Part shown: piece by piece, positions 50,277 through 63,057 of the stretch | Position numbering within the stretch: the stretch's first letter is position 1 | Layout of the letters: every line of letters starts with the position of its first letter | From: Pseudomonas libanensis | GTDB taxonomy: Bacteria > Pseudomonadota > Gammaproteobacteria > Pseudomonadales > Pseudomonadaceae | NCBI RefSeq assembly: GCF_001439685.1 | Contig: NZ_JYLH01000003.1 | Location: 248,001 to 312,000 of the forward strand | Direction of reading: 5' to 3' | Length of the DNA: 64,000 bases | Notes under the pieces: model-generated | The model's database searches: none | The model's input: the letters and a program-made list of their open reading frames with translations, nothing else | Told to the model about the DNA's origin: nothing | Position numbers and translations under genes: made by a program

Positions 50277-52025
50277 ATGCGCGAACAGCAAGAGCACACC
50301 TTCAGTACCCATGATGGCGTCGAGCTTTTCTACCGGCACTGGCCGGCTACGGCCGCCACCGGGCCGCGCAAGGCAATCCTGTTGTTCCATCGCGGCCATG
50401 AGCACTCCGGGCGTATTGCCCACCTGGTAGATGAACTGGGCTTGCCGGAGTTTGATTTTTTCGCCTGGGACGCCCGCGGCCACGGCCAATCGCCCGGCGA
50501 GCGCGGCGACAGCCCCAGCTTTGCCACCAGTGCCCGTGATGTGCAGACCTTCTGTGACCACATCGGCGCCACCTACGGCATCGAAGAGCAAAACCTCGCC
50601 GTGATCGCCCAAAGCGTCGGCGCGGTGATCGCGGCCACCTGGGTCCACGACTACGCGCCAAAGATCCGCGCCCTGGTGCTCGCCTCGCCAGCCTTCAAGG
50701 TCAAGCTGTACGTACCCTTCGCCCGCCCGGGCCTGGCCTTGATGCGCAGGTTTCGCGGCAACTTTTTCGTCAACAGCTACGTCAAGGCCAAGTTCCTCAG
50801 CCATGACCCGGAGCGCGTGGCGTCATACGACAGCGATCCGCTGATCACCAAGGCTATCTCGGTGAATGTGCTGCTGGGGCTGTACGAAGCGGCCGACCGA
50901 GTTGTAGCCGATGCCCAGGCGATCCAGGTGCCGACCCAACTGCTGATCTCCGGCTCCGATTTTGTGGTGCACCGTAAACCCCAGCAGCAATTTTTCGACC
51001 GGCTTGGCAGCCTGAAAAAAGAGCTGCATATCCTCCCCGGTTTTTTCCACGACACCCTCGGCGAACGTGACCGTGCCGTGGCCGTGAACAGCGCCAAGCG
51101 CTTTATCCTGCAGAACTTCGCCCACCCGCTGGATCGCGCCTGCCTGCTGGACGCCGACAAACTCGGCGCCACCTGTGCCGAATCCGAATCCCTTGCCGCA
51201 CCGCTGCCACGCAATTCCCTGCGCGACCTGTACTGGCGCATGACCCGCGCCAGCATGGGCCTGGGCAGGAACCTGTCGGACGGAGTAAAGCTGGGCTTCG
51301 ACACCGGTTTCGACTCCGGCAGCACCCTGGACTACGTGTACCGCAACAAACCCACCGGCAAGGGCGGCCTGGGGCGGATGATCGATACCAACTACCTCAA
51401 TTCCATCGGCTGGCGCGGTATTCGTCAGCGCAAGCTTAACGTCGAGGAGTTGCTGCGCCTGGCCATGGCCAAGTTGCGTGATGACCATTGCGAAGTCCGT
51501 ATCGTTGATATCGCCGCCGGCCACGGCCGTTACATCCTTGAAGCCTTGCAAGGTGTGTCGCCGTTGCCGGAATCGATCCTGCTGCGCGACTACAGCGACA
51601 TCAACGTGCGCGACGGTGGCGCGTTGATTCGCGAGAAGGGCCTGGGAGACATCGCCCAGTTCGTCAAAGCCGATGCGTTCGACCGCGCCGACCTGGCCGC
51701 CCTGGAACCCAAGCCGACCCTGGCCGTGGTGTCGGGCCTGTATGAATTGTTTGCCGATAACGCCATGGTCAGCGGTTCACTGGCGGGCTTGGCCGAAGCC
51801 GTGGAACCAGGCGGTTACCTGGTGTACACCGGCCAGCCATGGCACCCGCAACTGGAACTGATTGCCCGCGCACTTACCAGCCACCGCCAGGGCCAAGCCT
51901 GGGTAATGCGTCGCCGCAGCCAGGCGGAAATGGACCAGTTGGTCGAAGCCGCGGGCTTTCGCAAGATCACCCAGCGGGTGGATGAGTGGGGCATCTTTAC
52001 GGTCTCTCTGGCACAGAAGATCTGA
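50277..52025 (+). CDS. alpha/beta hydrolase - SAM methyltransferase fusion, YnbC-like
   Basis: 582 residues. The N-terminal lysophospholipase-like hydrolase is at about 10-290: FHRGHEHSGRI, FFAWDARGHGQSPGERGDSP, nucleophile serine in IAQSVGAVIA (A-x-S-x-G rather than G-x-S-x-G), and late His in GFFHDTLGERD. After a linker comes a class I methyltransferase from about 410 (VRIVDIAAGHGRYILEAL, VEPGGYLVYTGQP). The same fusion is E. coli YnbC. It could deacylate and methylate a lipid head group; both substrates are unknown. AAGGAT precedes the ATG, and the gene follows YnbA by 10 bp. Confidence 0.85.
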   Translation: MREQQEHTFSTHDGVELFYRHWPATAATGPRKAILLFHRGHEHSGRIAHLVDELGLPEFDFFAWDARGHGQSPGERGDSPSFATSARDVQTFCDHIGATYGIEEQNLAVIAQSVGAVIAATWVHDYAPKIRALVLASPAFKVKLYVPFARPGLALMRRFRGNFFVNSYVKAKFLSHDPERVASYDSDPLITKAISVNVLLGLYEAADRVVADAQAIQVPTQLLISGSDFVVHRKPQQQFFDRLGSLKKELHILPGFFHDTLGERDRAVAVNSAKRFILQNFAHPLDRACLLDADKLGATCAESESLAAPLPRNSLRDLYWRMTRASMGLGRNLSDGVKLGFDTGFDSGSTLDYVYRNKPTGKGGLGRMIDTNYLNSIGWRGIRQRKLNVEELLRLAMAKLRDDHCEVRIVDIAAGHGRYILEALQGVSPLPESILLRDYSDINVRDGGALIREKGLGDIAQFVKADAFDRADLAALEPKPTLAVVSGLYELFADNAMVSGSLAGLAEAVEPGGYLVYTGQPWHPQLELIARALTSHRQGQAWVMRRRSQAEMDQLVEAAGFRKITQRVDEWGIFTVSLAQKI

Positions 52026-52027
52026 AC

Positions 52028-53326
52028 ATGCGTGAACCCGGTTTATTGAAACCAGCGGTCCTCTGGCTGCTGCTGTTGGCGCCGCTGTTTTTCAGCACTT
52101 ACGGCTTTGCCACCTGGGTCACCAGCCAGCGCAGCGACGTCGGCACGCTGGTATTCGGCTGGGAAACCCATATGCCGTTCTGGGCCTGGACCATCGTGCC
52201 CTATTGGTCCATCGACCTGCTCTACGGCTTCTCGCTGCTGTTGCCCAATACCCGTCATGAGCTGAAACAACATGCTCTGCGCCTGCTGAGCGCGCAGGTT
52301 ATTGCCGTCAGTTGCTTCCTGATCTGGCCACTGCGCTTCACTTTCGAGCGGCCGGAACTGGACGGCGTGTTTGGCTGGCTGTTCGCGGTGCTGGCAGGTT
52401 TTGACAAGCCATTCAACCAGGCACCGTCCCTGCATATCGCGCTGCTGGTGATCCTGTGGGTGATGTACCAGCGGCACACTCAAGGATTCTGGCGCTGGGT
52501 AGTGCATGGCTGGTTTGCGCTGATCGGCGTTTCGGTACTGACTACTTATCAACATCACTTTATCGACTTACCCACAGGCGCCCTCGCCGGATGGTTATGC
52601 GTGTGGCTATGGCCCATAGAACACCCAAGCCCTTTGTTGAATGCGCGACTGACGCGGGACACCCAACGCTGGCGGCTGGGCATGCGCTATGGGCTGGGCG
52701 CGTTAATACTGATGGTGCCTGCCGTCGTACTCGGCGGCGGCTGGCTGTGGCTGCTGTGGCCGGCGGTTTCCCTGGGGTTGGTCAAGGCCAATTACTTCGT
52801 GCTAGGCGCGTCAGGCTTTCAAAAACGCGAAGACGGTCGTCTTAGTCCCGCCGCACGCTGGCTGTATGCCCCTTACGTGGCTGGCGCGTGGATCAACTCG
52901 CGCCTATGGACATGCAGACACCCACAGCCCGACATGATTGTGGATAACGTCTGGCTTGGGCGTATTCCCACATCGCAACAGCAGGGTTCATTCAAGGCTA
53001 TTGTCGATCTGTGCGCCGAGCTGCCGATTAATCCACAGCGCCGCGCGTATGCCTGCGTGCCAGTACTTGACCTGATCGCACCGACCCCCGAGGAGTGCCT
53101 GAAAGCCGCGCATGCTATCGAGCAACTGCGCCAGCACGGGCCTTTGCTGGTGTGCTGTGCCCTTGGTTACTCCCGCAGCGCTACCGCCGTTGCCGCCTGG
53201 CTGCTGAACACAGGGCGCGCCGCCACGGTTGATCAAGCGCTGGCTATCATTCGTACAGCACGGTCCAATGTGGTCCTGCACCCTGCGCACCGAGAAGCTT
53301 TGGAGGGTTTGCCCCATGCCCGCTGA
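52028..53326 (+). CDS. PAP2-type membrane domain fused to dual-specificity phosphatase, YnbD-like
   Basis: 432 residues. The first about 270 are polytopic with PAP2-like residues: FNQAPSLHIALLVILWVMYQ (the SxH element) and TYQHHFIDLPTGALAGWLCV (the HxxxD-type element). The C-terminal domain is a dual-specificity phosphatase: VDNVWLGRIPTSQQQGSF, then the signature CCALGYSRSATAVAAW with Cys and Arg of the CX5R loop. E. coli YnbD has the same pairing. It may dephosphorylate a phosphatidylglycerophosphate- or inositol-phosphate-like intermediate, in the way PTP-like PTPMT1 does for PGP. It starts 2 bp after the hydrolase-methyltransferase stop. Confidence 0.85.
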   Translation: MREPGLLKPAVLWLLLLAPLFFSTYGFATWVTSQRSDVGTLVFGWETHMPFWAWTIVPYWSIDLLYGFSLLLPNTRHELKQHALRLLSAQVIAVSCFLIWPLRFTFERPELDGVFGWLFAVLAGFDKPFNQAPSLHIALLVILWVMYQRHTQGFWRWVVHGWFALIGVSVLTTYQHHFIDLPTGALAGWLCVWLWPIEHPSPLLNARLTRDTQRWRLGMRYGLGALILMVPAVVLGGGWLWLLWPAVSLGLVKANYFVLGASGFQKREDGRLSPAARWLYAPYVAGAWINSRLWTCRHPQPDMIVDNVWLGRIPTSQQQGSFKAIVDLCAELPINPQRRAYACVPVLDLIAPTPEECLKAAHAIEQLRQHGPLLVCCALGYSRSATAVAAWLLNTGRAATVDQALAIIRTARSNVVLHPAHREALEGLPHAR

Positions 53327-53759
53327 TATGGAACTCCAGGTGGTCGCCAGCCTGCTGCGCCGTGGCCAGTCGCTGGATCAGTTATCCACAGGCCTGACGC
53401 TGCTCGGCGTACTGTTCGGCCTTGCCCAGCTATTGTTGGCCAGTATCTCGACGATCTGCCTGCTGCTGGCCCTGTGGATGATCGTACTGGGCCTGCTGCA
53501 AAAATATTGGGCATTGCGCGTGGCCTTCGACGCCGACCTGTTTGCCCTGCTGGCCCGCGACACTACACGCACACCGGACCTCGACCAGGCCCTGCAAACC
53601 CTTGGCTTGCAATCACCTAAACGAGCCGGTCGGCCCTGGAGCGAACGTCGTCGTGGCGCGCTCAAACTGTTGCGCAAACAAGCCTGGCTGCTGGGCGCGC
53701 AAGCGCTGCTGACCCTGGGCGTCATCCTCGCCAGCCCTTGGCTGCCTTTCGCCGGATAA
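53316..53759 (+). CDS. small membrane protein of the lipid operon, unknown
   Basis: 147 residues from ATG 53316 (GGAGGG upstream), overlapping the phosphatase gene by 11 bp. It has two N-terminal membrane helices (LTLLGVLFGLAQLLLASI, ICLLLALWMIVLGLLQKYW), a charged cytoplasmic stretch with ARDTTRTPDLDQALQTLGLQ, and a last helix (LLGAQALLTLGVILASPWLP). No family was recognised. Its fixed position between phosphatase and acyltransferase suggests a subunit or chaperone for the membrane enzymes. It has no counterpart among the four E. coli ynb genes. Confidence 0.75.
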   Translation: MPADMELQVVASLLRRGQSLDQLSTGLTLLGVLFGLAQLLLASISTICLLLALWMIVLGLLQKYWALRVAFDADLFALLARDTTRTPDLDQALQTLGLQSPKRAGRPWSERRRGALKLLRKQAWLLGAQALLTLGVILASPWLPFAG

Positions 53760-53768
53760 GGAATCCCC

Positions 53769-54389
53769 ATGTTCGAACCCGTGGTCGCCACGCTGATTAC
53801 TTCCATGGCCCGCACCGTCACTGGCGCCCGCAGCCTATGGCTGGGGTGCGCGCCGGTGCCGGTGCAACGCATCTATTACGCCAACCACAGCAGCCACGGC
53901 GACTTCGTGCTGGTATGGGCGTCGCTGCCGCAGAACCTGCGCAAGTTCACGCGTCCGGTGGCCGGCAGTGATTACTGGAACAAGAGCGCCCTGCGCCGCT
54001 ACATCATCAACCGCGTGTTCAATGGCGTGCTGATCGACCGCGAGCGCAAGGAGCCTGTGGATAACCCATTGCAGCCCATGCTCGCGGCGCTGGAAGGCGG
54101 TGACTCGCTGATCATCTTCCCGGAAGGCACGCGCAATCTGGAGGATGGCTTGCTGCCCTTCAAGAGCGGCTTGTACCACTTGGCAAAAAGTTACCCACAG
54201 GCCGAACTGGTGCCCGTGTGGATAGCCAACCTTAACCGGGTCATGCCCAAGGGTCGTGTACTGCCATTGCCCTTGTTATGCACAACCAGCTTCGGTGCTC
54301 CCCTGCAATTGGAAGAGGGCGAAGACAAAGCCGCATTCCTTGCCCGTACCCGCGACGCCCTGCTCGCCCTTGCCCCGGAGCATTCCTGA
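53769..54389 (+). CDS. PlsC-like 1-acyl-glycerol-3-phosphate acyltransferase family protein
   Basis: 206 residues. Acyltransferase motif I is YANHSSHGDFVL (HX4D), and motif III is IIFPEGTRNLEDG. A segment LIDRERKEPVDNPLQP lies between. It is shorter than housekeeping PlsC and lacks a clear N-terminal membrane helix. It would acylate a lysophospholipid or similar acceptor, and the hydrolase upstream could supply such a lyso-lipid. It lies 9 bp after the unknown membrane protein and 1 bp before the CdsA-like gene. Confidence 0.88.
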   Translation: MFEPVVATLITSMARTVTGARSLWLGCAPVPVQRIYYANHSSHGDFVLVWASLPQNLRKFTRPVAGSDYWNKSALRRYIINRVFNGVLIDRERKEPVDNPLQPMLAALEGGDSLIIFPEGTRNLEDGLLPFKSGLYHLAKSYPQAELVPVWIANLNRVMPKGRVLPLPLLCTTSFGAPLQLEEGEDKAAFLARTRDALLALAPEHS

Positions 54390-54390
54390 G

Positions 54391-55323
54391 ATGGATAGCC
54401 AAACCCTGATGTTATTCGGCGGCATCGGCGCGATCCTGGTCATCGCCTCGCTGATCGGCCTGATCCTCAAGCTGCGCACCCGTGGCAGCCCAAATGCGGT
54501 GATCGACAACCTCAACGCCCGCATCAACGCCTGGTGGGTGATGGTGGTGGTGATCGGCATCGCCTTCTGGCTCGGCACTGGCGCGGTGATCCTGCTTTTC
54601 TACGCCGTGTCGTTCTATGCCCTGCGCGAATTCCTCACCCTCACCCCAACCCGGCGTAGCGACTACCCGGCCCTGGTGGCCGCGTTCTACCTCGCCCTGC
54701 CGCTGCAATATGTGCTGATCTACGCCGACTGGTATGGGCTGTTCTCGATCTTCATCCCGGTGTACGTGTTCCTGCTGCTGCCGATCCTCGCCTCCTTGGG
54801 CGGCGACAGCACGCACTTCCTGGAACGCGCCTCGAAGGTGCAATGGGGGCTGATGATCGCGGTGTTTTGCGTGTCCTTCGTACCGGCTCTGCTGACGTTG
54901 GACATACCAGGCTACGAAGGCCGCAACCTGCTGTTGATCGCCTACCTGGTGATCGTGGTGCAACTATCGGACGTGCTGCAGTACGTATGCGGCAAGCTGT
55001 TCGGCAAACACAAGATCGCGCCCAATCTGTCGCCGTCCAAGACCGTGGAAGGTTTTGTTGGCGGCATTCTGTTGTCATCCCTGATCGGTGCCGCTTTGTG
55101 GTGGACCACACCGTTCAACCCGTGGCAGTCGTTCCTGATTGCGCTGTTGATCAACTTGCTGGGCTTTGCCGGCGGGATCGTGATGTCGGCGATCAAGCGT
55201 GACCGCGGCGTGAAAGACTGGGGGCACATGATCGAAGGGCACGGCGGGATGCTGGATCGGCTGGATTCGGTGTGCTTTGCGGCGCCGATCTTCTTTCACC
55301 TCGTACGTTACTGGTGGACCTGA
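54391..55323 (+). CDS. phosphatidate cytidylyltransferase, CdsA/YnbB-like
   Basis: 310 residues with about eight membrane helices. The CdsA signature is SDVLQYVCGKLFGKHKIAPN followed by LSPSKTVEGFVGG (S..D...Y..GK.FGKhk..P..SP.KT.EG). The final helices include HMIEGHGGMLDRLDS, with the second conserved Asp. It makes CDP-diacylglycerol from phosphatidate and CTP, the donor for the YnbA-like transferase at the start of the operon. The chromosomal housekeeping cdsA normally sits with uppS and dxr, so this is an extra copy dedicated to the cluster. Confidence 0.9.
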   Translation: MDSQTLMLFGGIGAILVIASLIGLILKLRTRGSPNAVIDNLNARINAWWVMVVVIGIAFWLGTGAVILLFYAVSFYALREFLTLTPTRRSDYPALVAAFYLALPLQYVLIYADWYGLFSIFIPVYVFLLLPILASLGGDSTHFLERASKVQWGLMIAVFCVSFVPALLTLDIPGYEGRNLLLIAYLVIVVQLSDVLQYVCGKLFGKHKIAPNLSPSKTVEGFVGGILLSSLIGAALWWTTPFNPWQSFLIALLINLLGFAGGIVMSAIKRDRGVKDWGHMIEGHGGMLDRLDSVCFAAPIFFHLVRYWWT

Positions 55324-55357
55324 GCCACTTCTTTCTCAAACCCGATGGAGATCAAAA

Positions 55358-55446
55358 TGTGGGAGCTGGCTTGCCTGCGAAAGCGCTGGTGCAGTAACAG
55401 AGGCAGCCACTGACACGCCGCCTTCGCGGGCAAGCCCGCTCCCACA
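55358..55446. repeat. REPIN after the lipid operon
   Basis: TGTGGGAGCTGGCTTGCCTG opens the element and CGGGCAAGCCCGCTCCCACA closes it, with diverged inner arms. Intergenic, between convergent genes. Confidence 0.85.
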
Positions 55447-55491
55447 GGGGATTTGCGCTTACCTGTAGGTTTTGTGGTGCTTTCAGGACTT

Positions 55492-55857
55492 CTAGCCAGC
55501 GATCTCGACATAGCTAGACTCTCCGCCTCCTGTCGCACCCGATAGCCAGCCCCAAACGAAACTCAGCGTTGTGCGCCCGGCATGATCAACGCCTACCGTG
55601 CCACGCGACCACCCCGCGAGCAGTTCCCCGTCCAGGGTTACGCACTGATAAAGCAGCTCGATTGTATCTGGACCGGTCACCCGCCCGACCTGCGTTCCCA
55701 GGCGAATTCGGCCACCCTGATAAGTGCTCGAAATCATCCCGTCTTCGACTTTGTAATGAAACACGGTGCCGGTACCGGACAACCCTTGGGCGTTATTCGC
55801 GACCACGAACCGACGATTGTGCAAACGTGCTTGGATAGCGGCAGAAGGGCTTGGCAT
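55492..55857 (-). CDS. conserved hypothetical protein, family often mislabelled N-acetylglutamate synthase
   Basis: 121 residues from ATG 55857 with AAGGA upstream. It is a small all-beta protein: GTVFHYKVEDGMISSTYQGG, RIRLGTQVGRVTGPDTIELL, GELLAGWSRGTVGVD, then WGWLSGATGGGESSYVEIAG. Pseudomonads carry several such proteins with the pattern GTVFHY...YxGGxIxxGxxxG...WxWxSG. From memory some database entries call them N-acetylglutamate synthase, but no GNAT motif is present. Function unknown. It lies just downstream of the glmS terminator, next to the usual attTn7 position. Confidence 0.7.
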   Translation of the reverse strand: MPSPSAAIQARLHNRRFVVANNAQGLSGTGTVFHYKVEDGMISSTYQGGRIRLGTQVGRVTGPDTIELLYQCVTLDGELLAGWSRGTVGVDHAGRTTLSFVWGWLSGATGGGESSYVEIAG

Positions 55858-55892
55858 CAATATGAATCCTTGAATTGAGCGAATCCAAAACG

Positions 55893-55924
55893 AAAAAAAG
55901 GGCTGTTTAAAACAGCCCCTTTTG
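55893..55924 (-). terminator. rho-independent terminator of glmS
   Basis: GGGCTGTT-TAA-AACAGCCC has an 8-bp stem flanked by A7 on the left and CTTTT on the right. Read on the minus strand it ends in TTTTTTT. It lies about 20 bp after the glmS stop and could also act on the plus strand. Confidence 0.88.
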
Positions 55925-55940
55925 GGTACATCAGTAAGGC

Positions 55941-57773
<1,833 letters not shown>

Positions 57774-57783
57774 GGTGCTTCTC

Positions 57784-58551
57784 CTAGATGATTGCCGCGC
57801 ATATCAGCGTAATGCCGCGGGCTTGGATCTGGTCGCGGGCCTCAAGCGGCAGGCGATCATCGGTAATAAGGGTATGGACGCTGCTCCAGGGCAGCTCCAG
57901 ATTGGGAATCTTGCGGCCGATCTTGTCGGACTCGACCATTACCACCACTTCACGGGCGACCTCGGCCATGACGCGGCTCAGGCCCAGCAGCTCGTTGAAG
58001 GTGGTGGTGCCGCGTTGCAGATCGATGCCATCGGCGCCGATGAACAGTTGATCAAAGTCGTAGGAACGCAGCACCTGCTCGGCGACCTGGCCCTGGAACG
58101 AGTCCGAATGCGGGTCCCAGGTGCCGCCAGTCATCAACAACACCGGTTCGTGTTCCAGTTCGCTCAGGGCGCGGGCCACGTTCAGGGAGTTGGTCATCAC
58201 CACCAGGCCGGGCTGATGGCCCAGTTCGGGGATCATGGCGGCGGTGGTGCTGCCGCTGTCGATGATGATGCGTGCGTGTTCGCGCAAACGCACCACTGCC
58301 GCACGCGCGATGGCGCGCTTGTAAGCCGAGATGGGTTGTGCGGCGTCGCCTACCAGCTCCTGGGGCATGGTGATTGCGCCACCGTAGCGACGCAGGAGCA
58401 GGCCATTGCTTTCGAGGGCGGCCAGATCCTTGCGGATGGTCACTTCCGACGTTTCGAAACGCTTGGCCAATTCGTCCACACTGACTTCGCCCTGTTCATT
58501 GAGCAGAGTGAGGATATTGTGGCGCCGTTGGGGTGTATTTCGTTTCGACAT
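57784..58551 (-). CDS. DeoR/GlpR-family regulator (GlmR-like)
   Basis: 255 residues from ATG 58551 ([20 protein letters not shown]). The N-terminal DeoR HTH ([27 protein letters not shown]) is followed by the DeoRC sensor domain ([25 protein letters not shown]-type stretch [36 protein letters not shown]). In P. aeruginosa the equivalent gene next to glmS is called glmR. It likely senses an amino-sugar phosphate and tunes glmS. A dyad with TTCGTT/AACGAA arms lies 14 bp upstream, fitting autorepression. The gene precedes glmS directly. Confidence 0.88.
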   Translation of the reverse strand: MSKRNTPQRRHNILTLLNEQGEVSVDELAKRFETSEVTIRKDLAALESNGLLLRRYGGAITMPQELVGDAAQPISAYKRAIARAAVVRLREHARIIIDSGSTTAAMIPELGHQPGLVVMTNSLNVARALSELEHEPVLLMTGGTWDPHSDSFQGQVAEQVLRSYDFDQLFIGADGIDLQRGTTTFNELLGLSRVMAEVAREVVVMVESDKIGRKIPNLELPWSSVHTLITDDRLPLEARDQIQARGITLICAAII

Positions 58552-58564
58552 GGTAATGATAAGT

Positions 58565-58585
58565 TTCGTTTCGAAAGATAACGAA
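58565..58585 (-). promoter_or_regulatory. candidate DeoR-type operator upstream of the glmS regulator
   Basis: TTCGTT-N9-AACGAA, with an internal TTTCGAAA palindrome, resembles the TTCG/CGAA half-sites used by DeoR/GlpR proteins. It lies 14 bp before the start codon. Confidence 0.5.
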
Positions 58586-58665
58586 GGCAATCAAAACCTA
58601 TTGGCGAAAGATCGTCAAGGGGCGGAGGGCATTTTTATAGAGCTTTCGGACATGCCACTAAACAA

Positions 58666-58757
58666 CTGTGGGAGCTGGCTTGCCTGCGATAGCGGCGTGT
58701 CAGGCGACATCACTGTTGAATGTCAGACCGCTATCGCAGGCAAGCCAGCTCCCACAG
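58666..58757. repeat. REPIN between glmU and the DeoR gene
   Basis: CTGTGGGAGCTGGCTTGCCT through CGATAGCGG, with a matching inverted copy ending AGCTCCCACAG. The arms are almost perfect for more than 30 bp, the cleanest doublet in the window. Confidence 0.92.
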
Positions 58758-58790
58758 GAGAGCCCATCAGCCCATCGAACTGTGGATAAC

Positions 58791-60158
58791 TCAGGTCTTT
58801 TTGATTTTGACCGGGCGTTTCCAGCCGTCGATGTTGCGTTGGCGAGCGCGGGCAACGGCCAACTGCGACTTATCCACATCCTGGTTGATGGTGGAACCTG
58901 CCGCGGTGTTTGAACCATCACCAATGGAGACTGGCGCAATCAACGAGTTGTTGGAGCCGATAAATACGTCTTCACCAATAGTCGTCTGATATTTATTGGC
59001 GCCGTCGTAGTTACAGGTGATAGCGCCAGCACCAATGTTGCTGCGGGCACCGATCACTGCATCACCGAGGTAAGCCAAGTGGCCGGCCTTCGCGTCGTCA
59101 CCCATCTTCGCGTTTTTCAGCTCGACGAAATTGCCAACGTGCGCCCTGGCGCCCATCACTGTACCCGGACGCAACCGTGCAAACGGCCCCGCATCGCTAC
59201 CCTCGCCCATCACGGCACCGTCGATATGGCTGTTAGCCTTGACCACCACGCCTTTGCGCAAGGTGCTGTCCTTGATCACGCAGTTCGGGCCGATCACCAC
59301 ACCGTCTTCAATGATCACGCGGCCTTCGAGGATCACGTTGATATCAATCAGGATGTCGCGGCCCACCGTCACTTCGCCACGCACATCGAAACGCGCCGGG
59401 TCACGCAGGGTCACGCCCTGGGCCATCAGGCGCAGGCCCTCGCGCAGTTGGTAGTGACGCTCCAGCTCTGCGAGCTGCTTGCGGTCGTTGGCGCCCTGCA
59501 CTTCCATCGGGTCGTGAGGCTGTTCGGTGGCGACCAGCAGGCCGTCACTCACCGCCATTTCGATCACATCGGTGAGGTAGTACTCGCCCTGGGCGTTGTT
59601 GTTGGACAGGCGGCTCATCCAGTCGCCCAGCTTATCGGCAGGCACGGCAAGAATGCCGGTGTTGCCTTCAGTAATGGCGCGCTGGGCTTCGCTGGCATCT
59701 TTATGCTCGACGATAGCGGCAACCTTGCCGTCGGCATTACGCACAATGCGGCCGTAGCCGGTAGGGTCATCCAGCTCAACGGTGAGCAGGCCCATCTGGC
59801 CAGGCACGACATGCTTGAGCAGACGTTGCAGGGTTTCCACTTCAATCAGCGGTACATCGCCGTAGAGGATCAGCACCGTCTCGGCGGTGATGAAGGGCAC
59901 AGCCTGCGCGGTGGCGTGGCCGGTGCCCAGCTGCTTGTCTTGTAATACGAAATTCAAGTCGTCCGCAGCCAGGCGCTCACGTACTACATCGGCACCGTGG
60001 CCGATCACCACGTGAATACGCTGAGGGTCCAACTGCCGGGCACTGTGGATAACATGACCCAGCATGGAGTTGCCGGCTACCGGGTGCAGCACCTTGGGCA
60101 GGGCCGAACGCATACGAGTGCCCTGGCCTGCGGCGAGAATGACGATTTCAAGAGACAT
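58791..60158 (-). CDS. glmU: bifunctional UDP-GlcNAc pyrophosphorylase / GlcN-1-P acetyltransferase
   Basis: 455 residues. The N-terminal uridylyltransferase begins [20 protein letters not shown] and includes [12 protein letters not shown] and LYGDVPLI. The C-terminal left-handed beta-helix has many hexapeptides ([20 protein letters not shown]), [20 protein letters not shown], and the end [20 protein letters not shown]. It acetylates GlcN-1-P and couples it to UTP, giving UDP-GlcNAc for peptidoglycan and LPS. The full length matches E. coli. It follows atpC after a strong terminator and is transcribed in the same direction. Two perfect DnaA-box 9-mers lie within the gene. Confidence 0.97.
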   Translation of the reverse strand: MSLEIVILAAGQGTRMRSALPKVLHPVAGNSMLGHVIHSARQLDPQRIHVVIGHGADVVRERLAADDLNFVLQDKQLGTGHATAQAVPFITAETVLILYGDVPLIEVETLQRLLKHVVPGQMGLLTVELDDPTGYGRIVRNADGKVAAIVEHKDASEAQRAITEGNTGILAVPADKLGDWMSRLSNNNAQGEYYLTDVIEMAVSDGLLVATEQPHDPMEVQGANDRKQLAELERHYQLREGLRLMAQGVTLRDPARFDVRGEVTVGRDILIDINVILEGRVIIEDGVVIGPNCVIKDSTLRKGVVVKANSHIDGAVMGEGSDAGPFARLRPGTVMGARAHVGNFVELKNAKMGDDAKAGHLAYLGDAVIGARSNIGAGAITCNYDGANKYQTTIGEDVFIGSNNSLIAPVSIGDGSNTAAGSTINQDVDKSQLAVARARQRNIDGWKRPVKIKKT

Positions 60159-60218
60159 GAATGGCTACCAATCCTGGGCGGTCCGGGTTCAGACCAAAGA
60201 AGTGTTTTGCAAAAAAAG

Positions 60219-60246
60219 AAAAAGGGTAGCCGAGGCTACCCTTTTT
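60219..60246 (-). terminator. rho-independent terminator of the atp operon
   Basis: AAAAAGGGTAGCC-GA-GGCTACCCTTTTT. Read on the minus strand, the stem is followed by TTTTTCTTTTTTT. It lies 36 bp after the atpC stop. Confidence 0.92.
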
Positions 60247-60281
60247 AATCAATCACGCATCAAGCAAAACGGCGTGGCCGC

Positions 60282-60698
60282 TTACTTCTTGCGGATCTGC
60301 TGGAGAGTACGCAGCTGGGCTGCGGCCTCGGCCAGACGGACTGCAGCAGCGCTGTAGTCGAAGTCTGCGCCTTTTTCGTTCAGCGCCTTCTCGGCAGCCT
60401 TGACGGCTTCCTGAGCGGAGGCTTCATCCAGGTCGCCAGCACGTTGCACGGTGTCGGCAAGTACCTTGACCATGTTCGGCTGAACCTCGAGGAAACCACC
60501 GGAGATGTAAAACACCTCACGTTCCCCGCCTTGCTTGGTCAGAGTGATCGGACCTGGCTTCAAGCTTGTGATCAGCGGGGCGTGACCCATGGCGATACCA
60601 AGATCACCCAGGTCACCGTGCGCTGTTACAAACTCGACCAGACCGGAGAAAATTTCCCCTTCCGCGCTGACGATATCGCAATGGACTGTCATAGCCAT
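60282..60698 (-). CDS. atpC: F0F1 ATP synthase subunit epsilon
   Basis: 138 residues. The N-terminal beta-sandwich opens [20 protein letters not shown] and contains [20 protein letters not shown] and [20 protein letters not shown]. The C-terminal helical hairpin ends [14 protein letters not shown]. Epsilon links F1 to the c-ring and inhibits ATP hydrolysis. It is last gene of the atpIBEFHAGDC operon, 44 bp after atpD, and is followed by a strong terminator. Confidence 0.97.
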   Translation of the reverse strand: MAMTVHCDIVSAEGEIFSGLVEFVTAHGDLGDLGIAMGHAPLITSLKPGPITLTKQGGEREVFYISGGFLEVQPNMVKVLADTVQRAGDLDEASAQEAVKAAEKALNEKGADFDYSAAAVRLAEAAAQLRTLQQIRKK

Positions 60699-60742
60699 CT
60701 GATTGCCTCAACCTGATGAGCGCCCGTTTCCGGGCGCCAGGA

Positions 60743-62146
<1,404 letters not shown>

Positions 62147-63007
62147 TTAAACCGCGGCAGCGCCGCCGACGATTTCCGAGATCTCTTGGGTGATCGCAGC
62201 CTGACGCGCCTTGTTATAGATCAGCTGCAAATCGCTGATCAGATCACCGGCGTTATCGGTAGCGTTTTTCATCGCGATCATCCGCGCCGCTTGTTCAGCT
62301 GCGTTGTTCTCGACCACCGCCTGGTACACCTGCGACTCCACGTAGCGCACCATCAAGCCGTCAAGCAGCTCTTTGGCGTCTGGTTCGTAGAGGTAGTCCC
62401 AGTGGTGCTTGAGTTCCTGATCCGGGGTCGCCACCAGTGGAATCAATTGCTCCACGGTTGGCTGCTGGGTCATGGTGTTGATGAACTTGTTGGATACCAC
62501 GGACAGGCGGTCAATCCGGCCTTCCAGGTACGCATCCAGCATCACCTTCACACTGCCGATCAAATCATTGATCGACGGCTCTTCACCCAGGTGGCTGATA
62601 GCTGCAACGACGTTACCGCCGAAGTTGCGGAAAAAGGCCGCACCCTTGCTACCAACAACACACAGATCAATCTCGACGCCGTTTTCGCGGTTTACCGCCA
62701 TGTCCTTGACCAGGGCCTTGAACAGGTTGGTATTCAGACCACCACACAAACCACGGTCACTGCTCACTACCACATAACCTGCACGCTTGACGGCGCGCTC
62801 GATCATGAACGGGTGGCGGTATTCCGGGTTGGCGTTGGCCAGATGCCCAATTACCTGGCGGATACGCTCCGCATAAGGACGGCTAGCAGCCATGCGCATT
62901 TGTGCCTTGCGCATTTTGCTGACCGCCACTTTTTCCATGGCGCTGGTAATTTTTTGCGTGCTTTTGATGCTCGCAATCTTACTGCGAATCTCTTTTGCGC
63001 CTGCCAT
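62147..63007 (-). CDS. atpG: F0F1 ATP synthase subunit gamma
   Basis: 286 residues. The N-terminal helix is [20 protein letters not shown], the central fold contains [20 protein letters not shown], and the C-terminal helix ends [20 protein letters not shown]. It is the central rotor shaft of F1. It lies 50 bp after atpA and 27 bp before atpD in the atp operon. Confidence 0.98.
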   Translation of the reverse strand: MAGAKEIRSKIASIKSTQKITSAMEKVAVSKMRKAQMRMAASRPYAERIRQVIGHLANANPEYRHPFMIERAVKRAGYVVVSSDRGLCGGLNTNLFKALVKDMAVNRENGVEIDLCVVGSKGAAFFRNFGGNVVAAISHLGEEPSINDLIGSVKVMLDAYLEGRIDRLSVVSNKFINTMTQQPTVEQLIPLVATPDQELKHHWDYLYEPDAKELLDGLMVRYVESQVYQAVVENNAAEQAARMIAMKNATDNAGDLISDLQLIYNKARQAAITQEISEIVGGAAAV

Positions 63008-63057
63008 GTAACACCTATCAGGTTAGCAAGCGGGAGCCTTGCGGCTCCCGCTGCGGC

